From assembly GCA_023409995.1 (NCBI GenBank), contig JAEYQN010000071.1, forward strand, positions 1 to 64,000: 64,000 nt of DNA. The letters are read 5' to 3'. This DNA is from Cyanobacteria bacterium OH_CBB_238 (lineage in GTDB: Bacteria > Cyanobacteriota > Vampirovibrionia > Gastranaerophilales > Gastranaerophilaceae). The notes below the pieces were generated by a model that saw only the letters and a list, made by a program, of their open reading frames with translations, was not told where the DNA came from and did not search any database. The translations under genes and the position numbers were made by a program. Of this stretch, positions 18,669 to 26,420 are shown in pieces (the first letter of the stretch is position 1; every line of letters begins with the position of its first letter).

Positions 18669-21600
18669 TTAAGCTCTAAAAATTCGTTTTATTTTCTTCT
18701 TAATATTAGTTCTGGGGTGACAGAACCAACTATAAAGAACAGGCAGCACCACTAATGTGAGAAATAATGAGGTTATTAACCCACCTATAACCACAGTTGC
18801 CAAGGGTCTTTGAACCTCAGCGCCAGAACCTGTTGATATAGCCATAGGCAAAAATCCCAAAGTAGCCACCATTGCGGTCATTAGTACAGGTCTTAATCGT
18901 GTTTCAGTTCCTATTCTGAGAGTTTCTTTCATAGAATGACCTTGGTCTTGCAATTTATTAAAAGTAGAAATTAATACAAGTCCATTTAATATCGCAACTC
19001 CAAAAAGTGCTATAAATCCAACAATGGCAGGAACACTTATATACATACCTCTTAAAACAAGGGCAAAAAGACCACCCACTACGGCAAAGGGCACATTAAG
19101 CATTACTAGTATTGAGTGTTTTACCGAAGAAAAAGTAGTCATCAACAACACAAAAATTATAATTATAGAAATAGGTACAACAAAAGCCAGTCTAGCCATA
19201 GCTCTTTGTTGATTTTCAAATTGTCCGCCCCATTCTATGTAATAGTTAGGAGGCAGCTCAATATTCTGGTCAATTTGCTTCTGAGCATCTCTTACAAAAG
19301 AACCTATATCCCTACCACGAATGTTACATTGAACAATTATTCTCCTTTGACCTGATTCTCTATTTACGGCTTCATAACCTTCTTCTATTGTTACTTTCGC
19401 TACCTGACCAACAGGAATTCTTCTACCATCAGATGCTTCAACAAGTAAATTTTGAACAAAAGTCGGATCTATGTTGCTACCTTCAGGAAATCTCGCCCTT
19501 AGAGTAAATCTTTTTCTTCCATCAATAATTTCAGAAACAGGTTTTCCAAGGATTGCAGTAGAAACGATCTCTCTAACGTCATCAATGCTGACTCCGTATC
19601 TGGACATTTCAACTCTATCAGGTACTATTGTTATTTGCTTTGAACCAGATAATTGCTCTACCTGAACATCTGCAGCTCCATCAACATTTTTCAGAATTTG
19701 CTCTGTTTGTTCAGCCTTCTTAGAAAGTATATCTAGATCGTCTCCAAATATTTTAATAGCTATATCAGCCTTAACACCAGATACAAGTTCGTTTACTCTC
19801 ATTTCTATTGGCTGCGAGAAACTAAAATTAACACCCGGTACTTTTGCCTGAAGCCTTTCATCAAGCTCATTAGCCAATTTCTCTTTTGTCATTCCAAATC
19901 GCCATTTTGATTTTGGTATTAATTCTACAAAAGTGTCAGTTTGATAAACTCCCATAGGATCAGTTGCCAAGTCGGCTCTCCCTATTTTGGAAACAACACT
20001 TTTTACTTCAGGAACTTCGTTAATTGAGTGCTCCATTCTCGTTGTGACCTTTACAGCTTCAGGTAAAGAAATACTGGGTAAGTTTGTAACTCCAATTGAA
20101 AAACTTCCCTCATCCAGCCTAGGGATAAATTCTGTTCCCATAAACGGTAAGCACAATATTGAGATAATAAATAAACTAGAAGCAACAACAATTGTCTTTA
20201 CTCTATTTTTTAGAGCAATTTCAAATAACTTTTTATATGGCTCTCTTACTTTTTCAACAATAATACTTTCTTTTTCTACAATTTTCCCCTGCAAGAAAAA
20301 ACTGCACAAAACTGGAATTAAAATCAAGGCAACTAATAATGACCCGATTAAAGCAAAGCAGACAGTGAAAACCATAGGTGAAAACATTTTATATTCCATT
20401 CCTTCCAGGGAAAGAATTGGCATATAAACAACTGTAATAATTAAAACACCAAAAAAGATAGGCCTAGCCATTTCTTTTAAAGATTCTTGAATTATTTCGA
20501 AGGTTGTTCGATTATGTTTTTTGTTATGAGAAAGTTTTCTTAAGGTATTTTCTACCATTACTATAGAGCCGTCAACAATCATACCAAAATCAATCGCACC
20601 AAGACTCATGATATTTGCAGTTAATCCCAGAGCTTTCATACCCATAAAAGAAAACATCATCGCTATAGGAATAGTTGAAGCAACAATCAATGCTGCCCTT
20701 ATGTTCCCAAGCATTAACAACAAAACTGCGATAACAAGAATTCCACCTTCAACAAGGTTCGTTTCTACTGTTTTAATGGTCTGTTCAACAAGACTTGTTT
20801 GATCATAGAATGGCTTAATTTTAACACCTTCAGGCAATGTTTTTTTTACCTGAACAATTTTTTCTTTTACTCTTTCTATTACGTTTCTACTATTTTCTCC
20901 TTTTAACATCATAACTATACCAGTTACAACTTCACCATTGCCATCTTTCGTTGCTGCACCTTGTCTTAGCATATATCCATAATCAACTTTGGCAATATTC
21001 CTTATATAGACAGGCGATCCGTCTTGGTATTTAACGACAATGTTTCTTATATCTTCAAGCCTATTAATTAAACCTAGCCCTCTAACAATATATTGTTCAG
21101 ATGAATGCTCGATTATCCCCCCACTAAAATTTGAGTTGTTATTTTTCAATGCATCAAATACTTCTTTTAAAGTAAGATTGTATTGCAACAACCTTTCAGG
21201 GTATATCATCACTTGATATTCACGAGTTTGCCCACCCCAAGTATTTACCTCATTCACGCCAGGAACTGTTCTTAGTTGAAACTTTATATCCCAATCGTGA
21301 AGTGTTTTGAGTTCATCGGGAGAATATCCTTTTCCTTCAATTACATATTGATATATCTCTCCCATGCCTGTTGTAATTGGTCCCAGCTCAGGGTTTATTC
21401 CTTCGGGGAGCCTAGCTCTGGCGGATTGAAGTCTTTCATTTACAATTTGCCTAGCGAAGTAGATATCAACATTATCCTTAAACACTACAGTAACAAGAGA
21501 CAGCCCAAGCTTTGATATAGAGCGAATTTCAGCAACCTTAGGTATTCCATTCATTATTGATTCTATTGGGATTGTAACAAGCTCTTCGGATTCAACAGGA

Positions 21601-21767
21601 GCCATTCCGCCAGTATCTGTTAAAATTTGAACTTGATTATTTGTTAAATCAGGAAATGCATCAATTGGAAGGTTAACAAAGGAATATATACCGCCAATTA
21701 AACATAACGCAAATATTACGCAGATCAAAAACCTTTGTTTTATAAATTTAGCCAAGAAATTTTCCAC
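18669..21767 (-). CDS. czcA: Heavy-metal RND efflux pump, CzcA family, 1032 aa
   Basis: This is a full-length RND transporter with an N-terminal helix, two large periplasmic loops and two blocks of membrane helices. In helix 4, IDFGMIVDGSIVMVEN has D393, D399 and E406, the D-x5-D-x6-E proton-relay set found in divalent-cation pumps (Zn/Co/Cd/Ni) and absent in the Cu/Ag pump CusA. Export of divalent metal is therefore favoured over copper; this is family reasoning. The start is GTG 21767 with GGAGGAG (inside the end of czcB) 6 bases ahead. It is the last gene of the operon Cys-rich protein - czcC - czcB - czcA. Confidence 0.92.
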   Translation of the reverse strand: MENFLAKFIKQRFLICVIFALCLIGGIYSFVNLPIDAFPDLTNNQVQILTDTGGMAPVESEELVTIPIESIMNGIPKVAEIRSISKLGLSLVTVVFKDNVDIYFARQIVNERLQSARARLPEGINPELGPITTGMGEIYQYVIEGKGYSPDELKTLHDWDIKFQLRTVPGVNEVNTWGGQTREYQVMIYPERLLQYNLTLKEVFDALKNNNSNFSGGIIEHSSEQYIVRGLGLINRLEDIRNIVVKYQDGSPVYIRNIAKVDYGYMLRQGAATKDGNGEVVTGIVMMLKGENSRNVIERVKEKIVQVKKTLPEGVKIKPFYDQTSLVEQTIKTVETNLVEGGILVIAVLLLMLGNIRAALIVASTIPIAMMFSFMGMKALGLTANIMSLGAIDFGMIVDGSIVMVENTLRKLSHNKKHNRTTFEIIQESLKEMARPIFFGVLIITVVYMPILSLEGMEYKMFSPMVFTVCFALIGSLLVALILIPVLCSFFLQGKIVEKESIIVEKVREPYKKLFEIALKNRVKTIVVASSLFIISILCLPFMGTEFIPRLDEGSFSIGVTNLPSISLPEAVKVTTRMEHSINEVPEVKSVVSKIGRADLATDPMGVYQTDTFVELIPKSKWRFGMTKEKLANELDERLQAKVPGVNFSFSQPIEMRVNELVSGVKADIAIKIFGDDLDILSKKAEQTEQILKNVDGAADVQVEQLSGSKQITIVPDRVEMSRYGVSIDDVREIVSTAILGKPVSEIIDGRKRFTLRARFPEGSNIDPTFVQNLLVEASDGRRIPVGQVAKVTIEEGYEAVNRESGQRRIIVQCNIRGRDIGSFVRDAQKQIDQNIELPPNYYIEWGGQFENQQRAMARLAFVVPISIIIIFVLLMTTFSSVKHSILVMLNVPFAVVGGLFALVLRGMYISVPAIVGFIALFGVAILNGLVLISTFNKLQDQGHSMKETLRIGTETRLRPVLMTAMVATLGFLPMAISTGSGAEVQRPLATVVIGGLITSLFLTLVVLPVLYSWFCHPRTNIKKKIKRIFRA

Positions 21768-21770
21768 CGC

Positions 21771-22985
21771 TTACTCCTCCTCTACAAATTCACTTTTAAG
21801 CATTTCTGCTTTTAGTGTGAAACTTCCCTTGGCTACCACTTTATCTCCAGCGTTTAATCCATCAACTACAAAGTAACCATTTTGGGCTTTCTCTCCCAAC
21901 GATATGTCTTGTTTTTTATATTTTCCTCCGCCTAAATCATAAAAAACAAAAACTTCTTTTCCATACTTCTGAATTGCACTATCAGGCACAAAAGGCTTAT
22001 TTTCTTTTATATTGCTATCTATAACGATAGAACCAAACATGCCTGGTTTTAACAATCCCAAAGAGTTATTAATAAAAGCTCTCGCCACAAAAGTTTGAGT
22101 TGGCTCATTGGCAGAAGCCTGAATATAATCTATTTTTCCCAAAAATGATTTTCCGGGGTAACTATCTGGTTTAAATTTCACAACTTGATTTTGAGAGACT
22201 TTAGCTATGTCATTTGAATAAAGCGTTATGTCAAGCCATAATTCACTAAGATCAGAAACCTCATACAATACTTGGTCCGGAGAAACTACCGAACCAACTG
22301 TTATATTTTTTTTTGTTATAATACCTGATCGTATAGCAGTTATTGGACTTGATGTCGTAAGTCTTTCTGTATTCAAATTCGCACCTGTACCGTAGACACC
22401 AAGCATAGCTTTAGTTTCAGATTGTATATGAACAGAGCGTTCTCTTAAATTCGCAACCTCATCTTTTGCGATAATCATTTCTGATTGTGCTTGGATGAGA
22501 TCTTTTTGAGGGCTTATCCCTTGAGAGTACAATCTTCTTTCTCTTTCATAGCTGGTTCTGGCAAGAGAATAACGTGTCTGTGCCTGTCTGATAGCTATTT
22601 TATTCTCGTGTAATTCTCGTGTAGCACTTGCATTAATTTGAATAACTTCGGGATTTTGGATCAATGCGACTATCTGCCCCTGCTTGACATAATCACCCAG
22701 TTTGAATCTATCTTGAACTATTCTTCCAGTAACCATTGAATTAAGAGTGTATCTCTTATCCTCATTTGTTTTTATTTGACCAGTTGTTTTCAATTGAGTT
22801 TTTACCGGAAGTTCTTCAACAATAATTGATTCTATTCCGGCTTGTTTAACTGCATCACCATCCAATGTAATAATATCTGGATCTTTTTTGATCGTATCAG
22901 TTAGCTCTTTTTGAGAAGTACATCCTACAAATAAAAATAAAGATAAAAAAGTAATTAAAAGATATATAGTTATTTTTTTTCTCAT
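21771..22985 (-). CDS. czcB: RND efflux periplasmic adaptor, CzcB family lipoprotein, 404 aa
   Basis: The N-terminal LLITFLSLFLFVGCTSQ is a lipoprotein signal with lipobox F-V-G-C. It is followed by a barrel-sandwich/lipoyl half (GRIVQDRFKLGDYVKQGQIV), a long coiled coil (about residues 120-200: ATRELHENKIAIRQAQTRYS onward), the second lipoyl half (TTSSPITAIRSGIITKKNIT), a beta-barrel and a membrane-proximal end. There is no His-rich metal-binding insert. It links the inner-membrane pump to the outer-membrane channel. Its ATG overlaps the czcC stop by 4 bases (ATGA), and 3 bases separate its stop from czcA. Confidence 0.92.
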   Translation of the reverse strand: MRKKITIYLLITFLSLFLFVGCTSQKELTDTIKKDPDIITLDGDAVKQAGIESIIVEELPVKTQLKTTGQIKTNEDKRYTLNSMVTGRIVQDRFKLGDYVKQGQIVALIQNPEVIQINASATRELHENKIAIRQAQTRYSLARTSYERERRLYSQGISPQKDLIQAQSEMIIAKDEVANLRERSVHIQSETKAMLGVYGTGANLNTERLTTSSPITAIRSGIITKKNITVGSVVSPDQVLYEVSDLSELWLDITLYSNDIAKVSQNQVVKFKPDSYPGKSFLGKIDYIQASANEPTQTFVARAFINNSLGLLKPGMFGSIVIDSNIKENKPFVPDSAIQKYGKEVFVFYDLGGGKYKKQDISLGEKAQNGYFVVDGLNAGDKVVAKGSFTLKAEMLKSEFVEEE

Positions 22986-24241
22986 TGTGCTGCTCCAATA
23001 GCCCTTTCTAAATCACTCACTGATTTTTCATAATTTCTAAGTGTTTGAATATAGCCAAATCTAGTATTTATATATGCTTCTTGAGAATTTAAAGACATTA
23101 ATATACTACTTTTACCCTCTTGAAAACTTAATTTGGACTTTTCGAGAACATCCTTAGCCCTCGGCAAAAGATCATTCTGATATATTCTTATTGATTCGGC
23201 ATTGTTTATTATTCCAGCATAAGCATTTTTAATTTCTTGTGCAATTGCAATCTTTGTAGCATCAAGCTCTTTTTCATACAATTCTTTTTGAGCAAGAGCC
23301 TCTTTTATTGCCCCTTGCTGCCTATTAAACACAGGAATTTCCACTCCGGCAACAACAAAAACATTCATGTTAAGATTATTGCTCTCTTCACCGCCTGGCA
23401 GGACGATATCTGGTCCAGCTGCCAACCTTAGGTTTGGAATTATATTTGCCTTTGCAACAACAATTCTTTGTCTTTCTACTTCTATGTTTTTTAAAATTGC
23501 CTTAATTTCAGGCCTTGTTACATAAGCTTGTTCAATCAATGCATTAATTAAATCCTCACTCTGATCTTTAGGCATAAATTCTGCATCATTGTATTCAGAA
23601 AGCAAAGAAGGTTCTTTGAGATGAATATTTCTATTTAAGTCTTGCCCCAGATATGCATTTAAATTATTGAAAGCTTCATTAACAGCTAATTTATTAATTT
23701 GAATATCATTCTTAGCTTTTACCATTATTATTTCAGCCTGTAAAACGTCCAGAACAGCAATATCACCAGCCAACTGTCTTTTTTTTGCAATTTCTGATAG
23801 CTTTGTTGTTGTTTCTAAAATTTCTTGTGCGGCAACTAAAGTTTGTTGAGCATTATAAAGTTGAATATATGCTATTCTTATATTTGAACGAACATCTATC
23901 AAAGTTGTAGCAATTTCTGAAATAACAACATCTTTCCTTATTTGTTCTAATTTTGTACGTTTTTTTCTTTTCGCCCCAAGCTCAAAAGTTTGCTCAATCC
24001 CAGCACGATAAGTTTTTTCTGCAATTCCATTATCTGTTACAAACGAAGGGTTTATTCTCAAGCTAGCTGTTAATATTTGCGCATCATTTATACCTAGCCT
24101 TGACCTAGCAACCTTAAGTGTCGGATTGTTAATTATTCCAATTTTCATTAACTCTTCAAGTGTCGTGCTTTCAGCTAAGCTTGATTGTGCAGATATTGAT
24201 AGTATAAAGAACGTAAAAAGTATCTTTAATATCTTTTTCAT
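22982..24241 (-). CDS. czcC: Outer-membrane efflux channel, CzcC/TolC family, 419 aa
   Basis: ATG 24241 is preferred over the upstream in-frame start at 24304: it gives a signal peptide (MKKILKILFTFFILSISAQS, cleavage near SSLA-E) and has GGAGA upstream. The mature part is a tandem-repeat helical TolC-type protein: TTLEELMKIGIINNPTLKVA in the first half and ALIEQAYVTRPEIKAILKNI in the second, each followed by long helices. It forms the outer-membrane exit duct for the CzcAB pump. It is transcribed with the Cys-rich gene upstream (97-base gap) and czcB downstream. Confidence 0.9.
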   Translation of the reverse strand: MKKILKILFTFFILSISAQSSLAESTTLEELMKIGIINNPTLKVARSRLGINDAQILTASLRINPSFVTDNGIAEKTYRAGIEQTFELGAKRKKRTKLEQIRKDVVISEIATTLIDVRSNIRIAYIQLYNAQQTLVAAQEILETTTKLSEIAKKRQLAGDIAVLDVLQAEIIMVKAKNDIQINKLAVNEAFNNLNAYLGQDLNRNIHLKEPSLLSEYNDAEFMPKDQSEDLINALIEQAYVTRPEIKAILKNIEVERQRIVVAKANIIPNLRLAAGPDIVLPGGEESNNLNMNVFVVAGVEIPVFNRQQGAIKEALAQKELYEKELDATKIAIAQEIKNAYAGIINNAESIRIYQNDLLPRAKDVLEKSKLSFQEGKSSILMSLNSQEAYINTRFGYIQTLRNYEKSVSDLERAIGAAQ

Positions 24242-24338
24242 TACAAAGTTTTCTCCAATATGAATATTATCGTATGCAATCAACCCCACATCAAATCTGC
24301 ACAAGGCAAATACTAATTAGTGGAATTAGACAGACGAT

Positions 24339-24803
24339 CTAAATTTGGAGGATTATTGTATCAAGATTATTTATACAAGTTATTTTATGCCGGTTTTGAT
24401 ATATATTTATCCCAGATAGAAGTTTGCAGCTAAATTCATTTATATTTGAGGTTATATAAAAAGCAACTTTATTATTAATTATTTTTATACTTTCGAAGAA
24501 ACTACTGACATAATCGGTTGAGTGAATATTTTGTGGCATGTTATCGACATAGACTGATGTATCGTTGCAATCGCACTTTTGATGCACAATTAGATTATCT
24601 TGACTGTCACTCAACTTATCAGATATTTTTGCGACTTCACAGTCAGAGTGACAACAAGGCTCGTACCCCAAAATATTAATTCCAATATGCCTTGAGTGTT
24701 CACTCCCAAGACAAATACTTGCACAACCACTACCAAAAAGCCCCATCAAAAGATATAGGAGCAAAAAACAATAAGAAATTATAGATTTTGTATTAAAATT
24801 CAC
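24339..24803 (-). CDS. Cys-rich exported protein preceding czcCBA, 154 aa
   Basis: An N-terminal membrane/signal segment (SIISYCFLLLYLLMGLFGSG) is followed by a short Cys/His region: ASICLGSEHSRHIGINILG, then EPCCHSDCEV and HQKCDCNDTSVYV. Similar short exported proteins with a 'C.g..gH..i......CC.....C.DC.D' pattern are known to me next to metal-efflux operons in other diderms; I cannot name a family. The clustered Cys and His suggest periplasmic metal binding. The first gene after a consensus promoter (24839-24868), it shares the transcription unit with czcCBA. The C-terminal 50 residues show no motif. Confidence 0.65.
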   Translation of the reverse strand: MNFNTKSIISYCFLLLYLLMGLFGSGCASICLGSEHSRHIGINILGYEPCCHSDCEVAKISDKLSDSQDNLIVHQKCDCNDTSVYVDNMPQNIHSTDYVSSFFESIKIINNKVAFYITSNINEFSCKLLSGINIYQNRHKITCINNLDTIILQI

Positions 24804-24838
24804 AAACTATCGTCTCAGTAGTAAAGTAATATACCTAC

Positions 24839-24868
24839 ATTATAAGTTCACTCAAAAAATGTTGTCAA
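24839..24868 (-). promoter_or_regulatory. Consensus sigma-70 promoter of the czc operon
   Basis: Reading the minus strand, TTGACA (24863-24868) and TATAAT (24839-24844) are both perfect consensus with an 18-base spacer. Transcription would start near 24832, about 30 bases before the Cys-rich protein start. Confidence 0.75.
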
Positions 24869-24882
24869 ACAATTTGTTGTTT
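24867..24882. promoter_or_regulatory. Operator-like inverted repeat overlapping the czc -35 box
   Basis: AAACAA-TTTG-TTGTTT is a 6-bp inverted repeat whose inner edge covers two bases of the -35 TTGACA. Placement fits a repressor or metal sensor, but no regulator gene is adjacent. Confidence 0.4.
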
Positions 24883-24932
24883 ACTATACCCACCCAAACA
24901 CCTTAAGGAAGCTAAAACGCAGTTTTAATAAT

Positions 24933-24963
24933 AAAAAGACCCAAGAATTTCTTGAGTCTTTTT
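24933..24963 (-). terminator. Rho-independent terminator of tRNA-Ala
   Basis: A 15-bp near-perfect inverted repeat (one G-U) lies directly after the tRNA 3' end. On the minus strand the stem closes with UUUUUAUUAU. Confidence 0.8.
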
Positions 24964-25038
24964 GGTGGAGGATACAAGATTCGAACTTGCGACATCCTGC
25001 GTGCAAGGCAGGCGCTCTACCAACTGAGCTAATCCCCC
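24963..25038 (-). tRNA. tRNA-Ala (anticodon UGC)
   Basis: The 76-nt minus-strand sequence folds as a cloverleaf: acceptor GGGGGAT pairs with ATCCTCC (one G-U), D-arm AGCTCAGTTGGTAGAGC, anticodon stem CCTGC/GCAGG with loop CTTGCAC (anticodon TGC) and T-loop TTCGAAT. The CCA end is encoded, at 24963-24965. It stands alone, not between rRNA genes. Confidence 0.95.
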
Positions 25039-25047
25039 TCAGTGATT

Positions 25048-25078
25048 ATTATAATAACATAACAAAAAAAAAAATCAA
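25048..25078 (-). promoter_or_regulatory. Likely promoter of tRNA-Ala
   Basis: On the minus strand TATAAT (25048-25053) lies 10 bases from the tRNA 5' end. TTGATT (25073-25078) is a possible -35 at a long 19-base spacing. Confidence 0.4.
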
Positions 25079-25227
25079 TAATTGGAGCTTAATTAATTTA
25101 AAGCAACATATAGTCTCTACTCTTTAAACTTTTTAACTACTGAAACTAGATTTTAGGATAATGACAAAAGCCTCTGTAAAGATTAAAACATTAATTATCT
25201 GCTCGACTTTTATCTTAGGAGACTTTT

Positions 25228-26394
25228 ATGATAGGAAAAGTATCTAGCTTCAGCCTACCCAATATAAATTACTTTGGAGCAAATTCTGCCCTAAAAACTG
25301 GCGAACTTGCAAAGTCTTTCCATGCTCAAAAAGCAATGATTGTAACGGATGATGGGTTGCCAAGCTCAGGGATTCCAGAAGTCATAAAATACAACTTAGA
25401 AGAAAGTGGTATAAAAACAGATGTATGGGCGGGAGTGCAACAAAACCCCAAGGACATTGATGTTAAAAATGGACTAAACTACTTTAAAAAAGGTCGATAT
25501 GACATTATTGTCGCTGTGGGCGGAGGAAGTGCAATTGATTGCGCTAAAGCTATTAGAGTCTTGATAGATAATGGGGGCGAAATACATGATTATGAAGGAA
25601 CTGACAAGGTCAAAGAAGAAAACACACCGTTAATTGCGGTAGCAACAACGGCTGGAACCTCATCTGAAGCCAACAAAATTGCAGTTATAACCAGCACCCG
25701 GACAAAAGGGATTATGTACAAAATGGGGCTTGTAAGTTGGCGACTAATACCAACTGCATCAATAAACGATCCACTTCTTACAACAAGTCTTAACCAATTC
25801 TACACAGCTGGAACAGGAATGGACGTATTCACGCATGCTACCGAAGCAATAATGTCTAATGAATCCACCCCGTTCAGTGATACAATGGGACTTAATGCAA
25901 TAAGCCTAGTTTCAAAATGGCTTAAAATTGCAGTAGAAGACGGCAACAATGTTGAAGCAAGAGAAAACATGATATATGCAGAACTTTTTGCAGGAATTGC
26001 ATTTAATACAGCATTATTAGGAATTACTCACTCATTGGCTCATCCAGTAGGTACATATTATGACATCCATCATGGAATGACTAACGCAATCATTCTACCT
26101 TATGTATGCCGCTTTAACTTTAATGAATCAAAAGAAAAACTTGCTTTAATAGCTGAAGCAATGCATATAGATACAAGTGGAATGTCTGTTGTCGAAGCAG
26201 CAAATAAAGCAATTGCTGGTATTGAGAAGCTGTTGATTGAAGTAAAAGCTCCGCATAAATTGAGAGAGCTTGGAGTAGACACATCAAAAATTGAAGCAAT
26301 GTCTCTTGATGCATACAATGACTTTTGTGGTGGAACAAATCCACGAAAAGCAACTATAGAAGATTTTAAATCAATATATGAGTCTATTATTTAA
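25228..26394 (+). CDS. Iron-containing alcohol dehydrogenase, 388 aa
   Basis: This is a group III metal-dependent dehydrogenase of the usual length. VAVGGGSAIDCAKAI (residues 95-109) is the NAD(P)-binding GGGS loop. The four metal ligands are in place: D199 and H203 (GMDVFTHATEA), H268 (THSLAH) and H282 (YDIHHG). It should interconvert an aldehyde or ketone and an alcohol during fermentation; the substrate cannot be told by eye. It begins with GGAG before ATG 25228 and is followed after 26 bases by a large GAF protein that is probably co-transcribed. Confidence 0.93.
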   Translation: MIGKVSSFSLPNINYFGANSALKTGELAKSFHAQKAMIVTDDGLPSSGIPEVIKYNLEESGIKTDVWAGVQQNPKDIDVKNGLNYFKKGRYDIIVAVGGGSAIDCAKAIRVLIDNGGEIHDYEGTDKVKEENTPLIAVATTAGTSSEANKIAVITSTRTKGIMYKMGLVSWRLIPTASINDPLLTTSLNQFYTAGTGMDVFTHATEAIMSNESTPFSDTMGLNAISLVSKWLKIAVEDGNNVEARENMIYAELFAGIAFNTALLGITHSLAHPVGTYYDIHHGMTNAIILPYVCRFNFNESKEKLALIAEAMHIDTSGMSVVEAANKAIAGIEKLLIEVKAPHKLRELGVDTSKIEAMSLDAYNDFCGGTNPRKATIEDFKSIYESII

Positions 26395-26420
26395 AAAGAT
26401 AAGCAATTAAACGAGGAAAC

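Noticed and set aside
19024-21515. Plus-strand open frames across czcA
   Set aside because: They are antisense to a well-conserved RND gene and show no family features.
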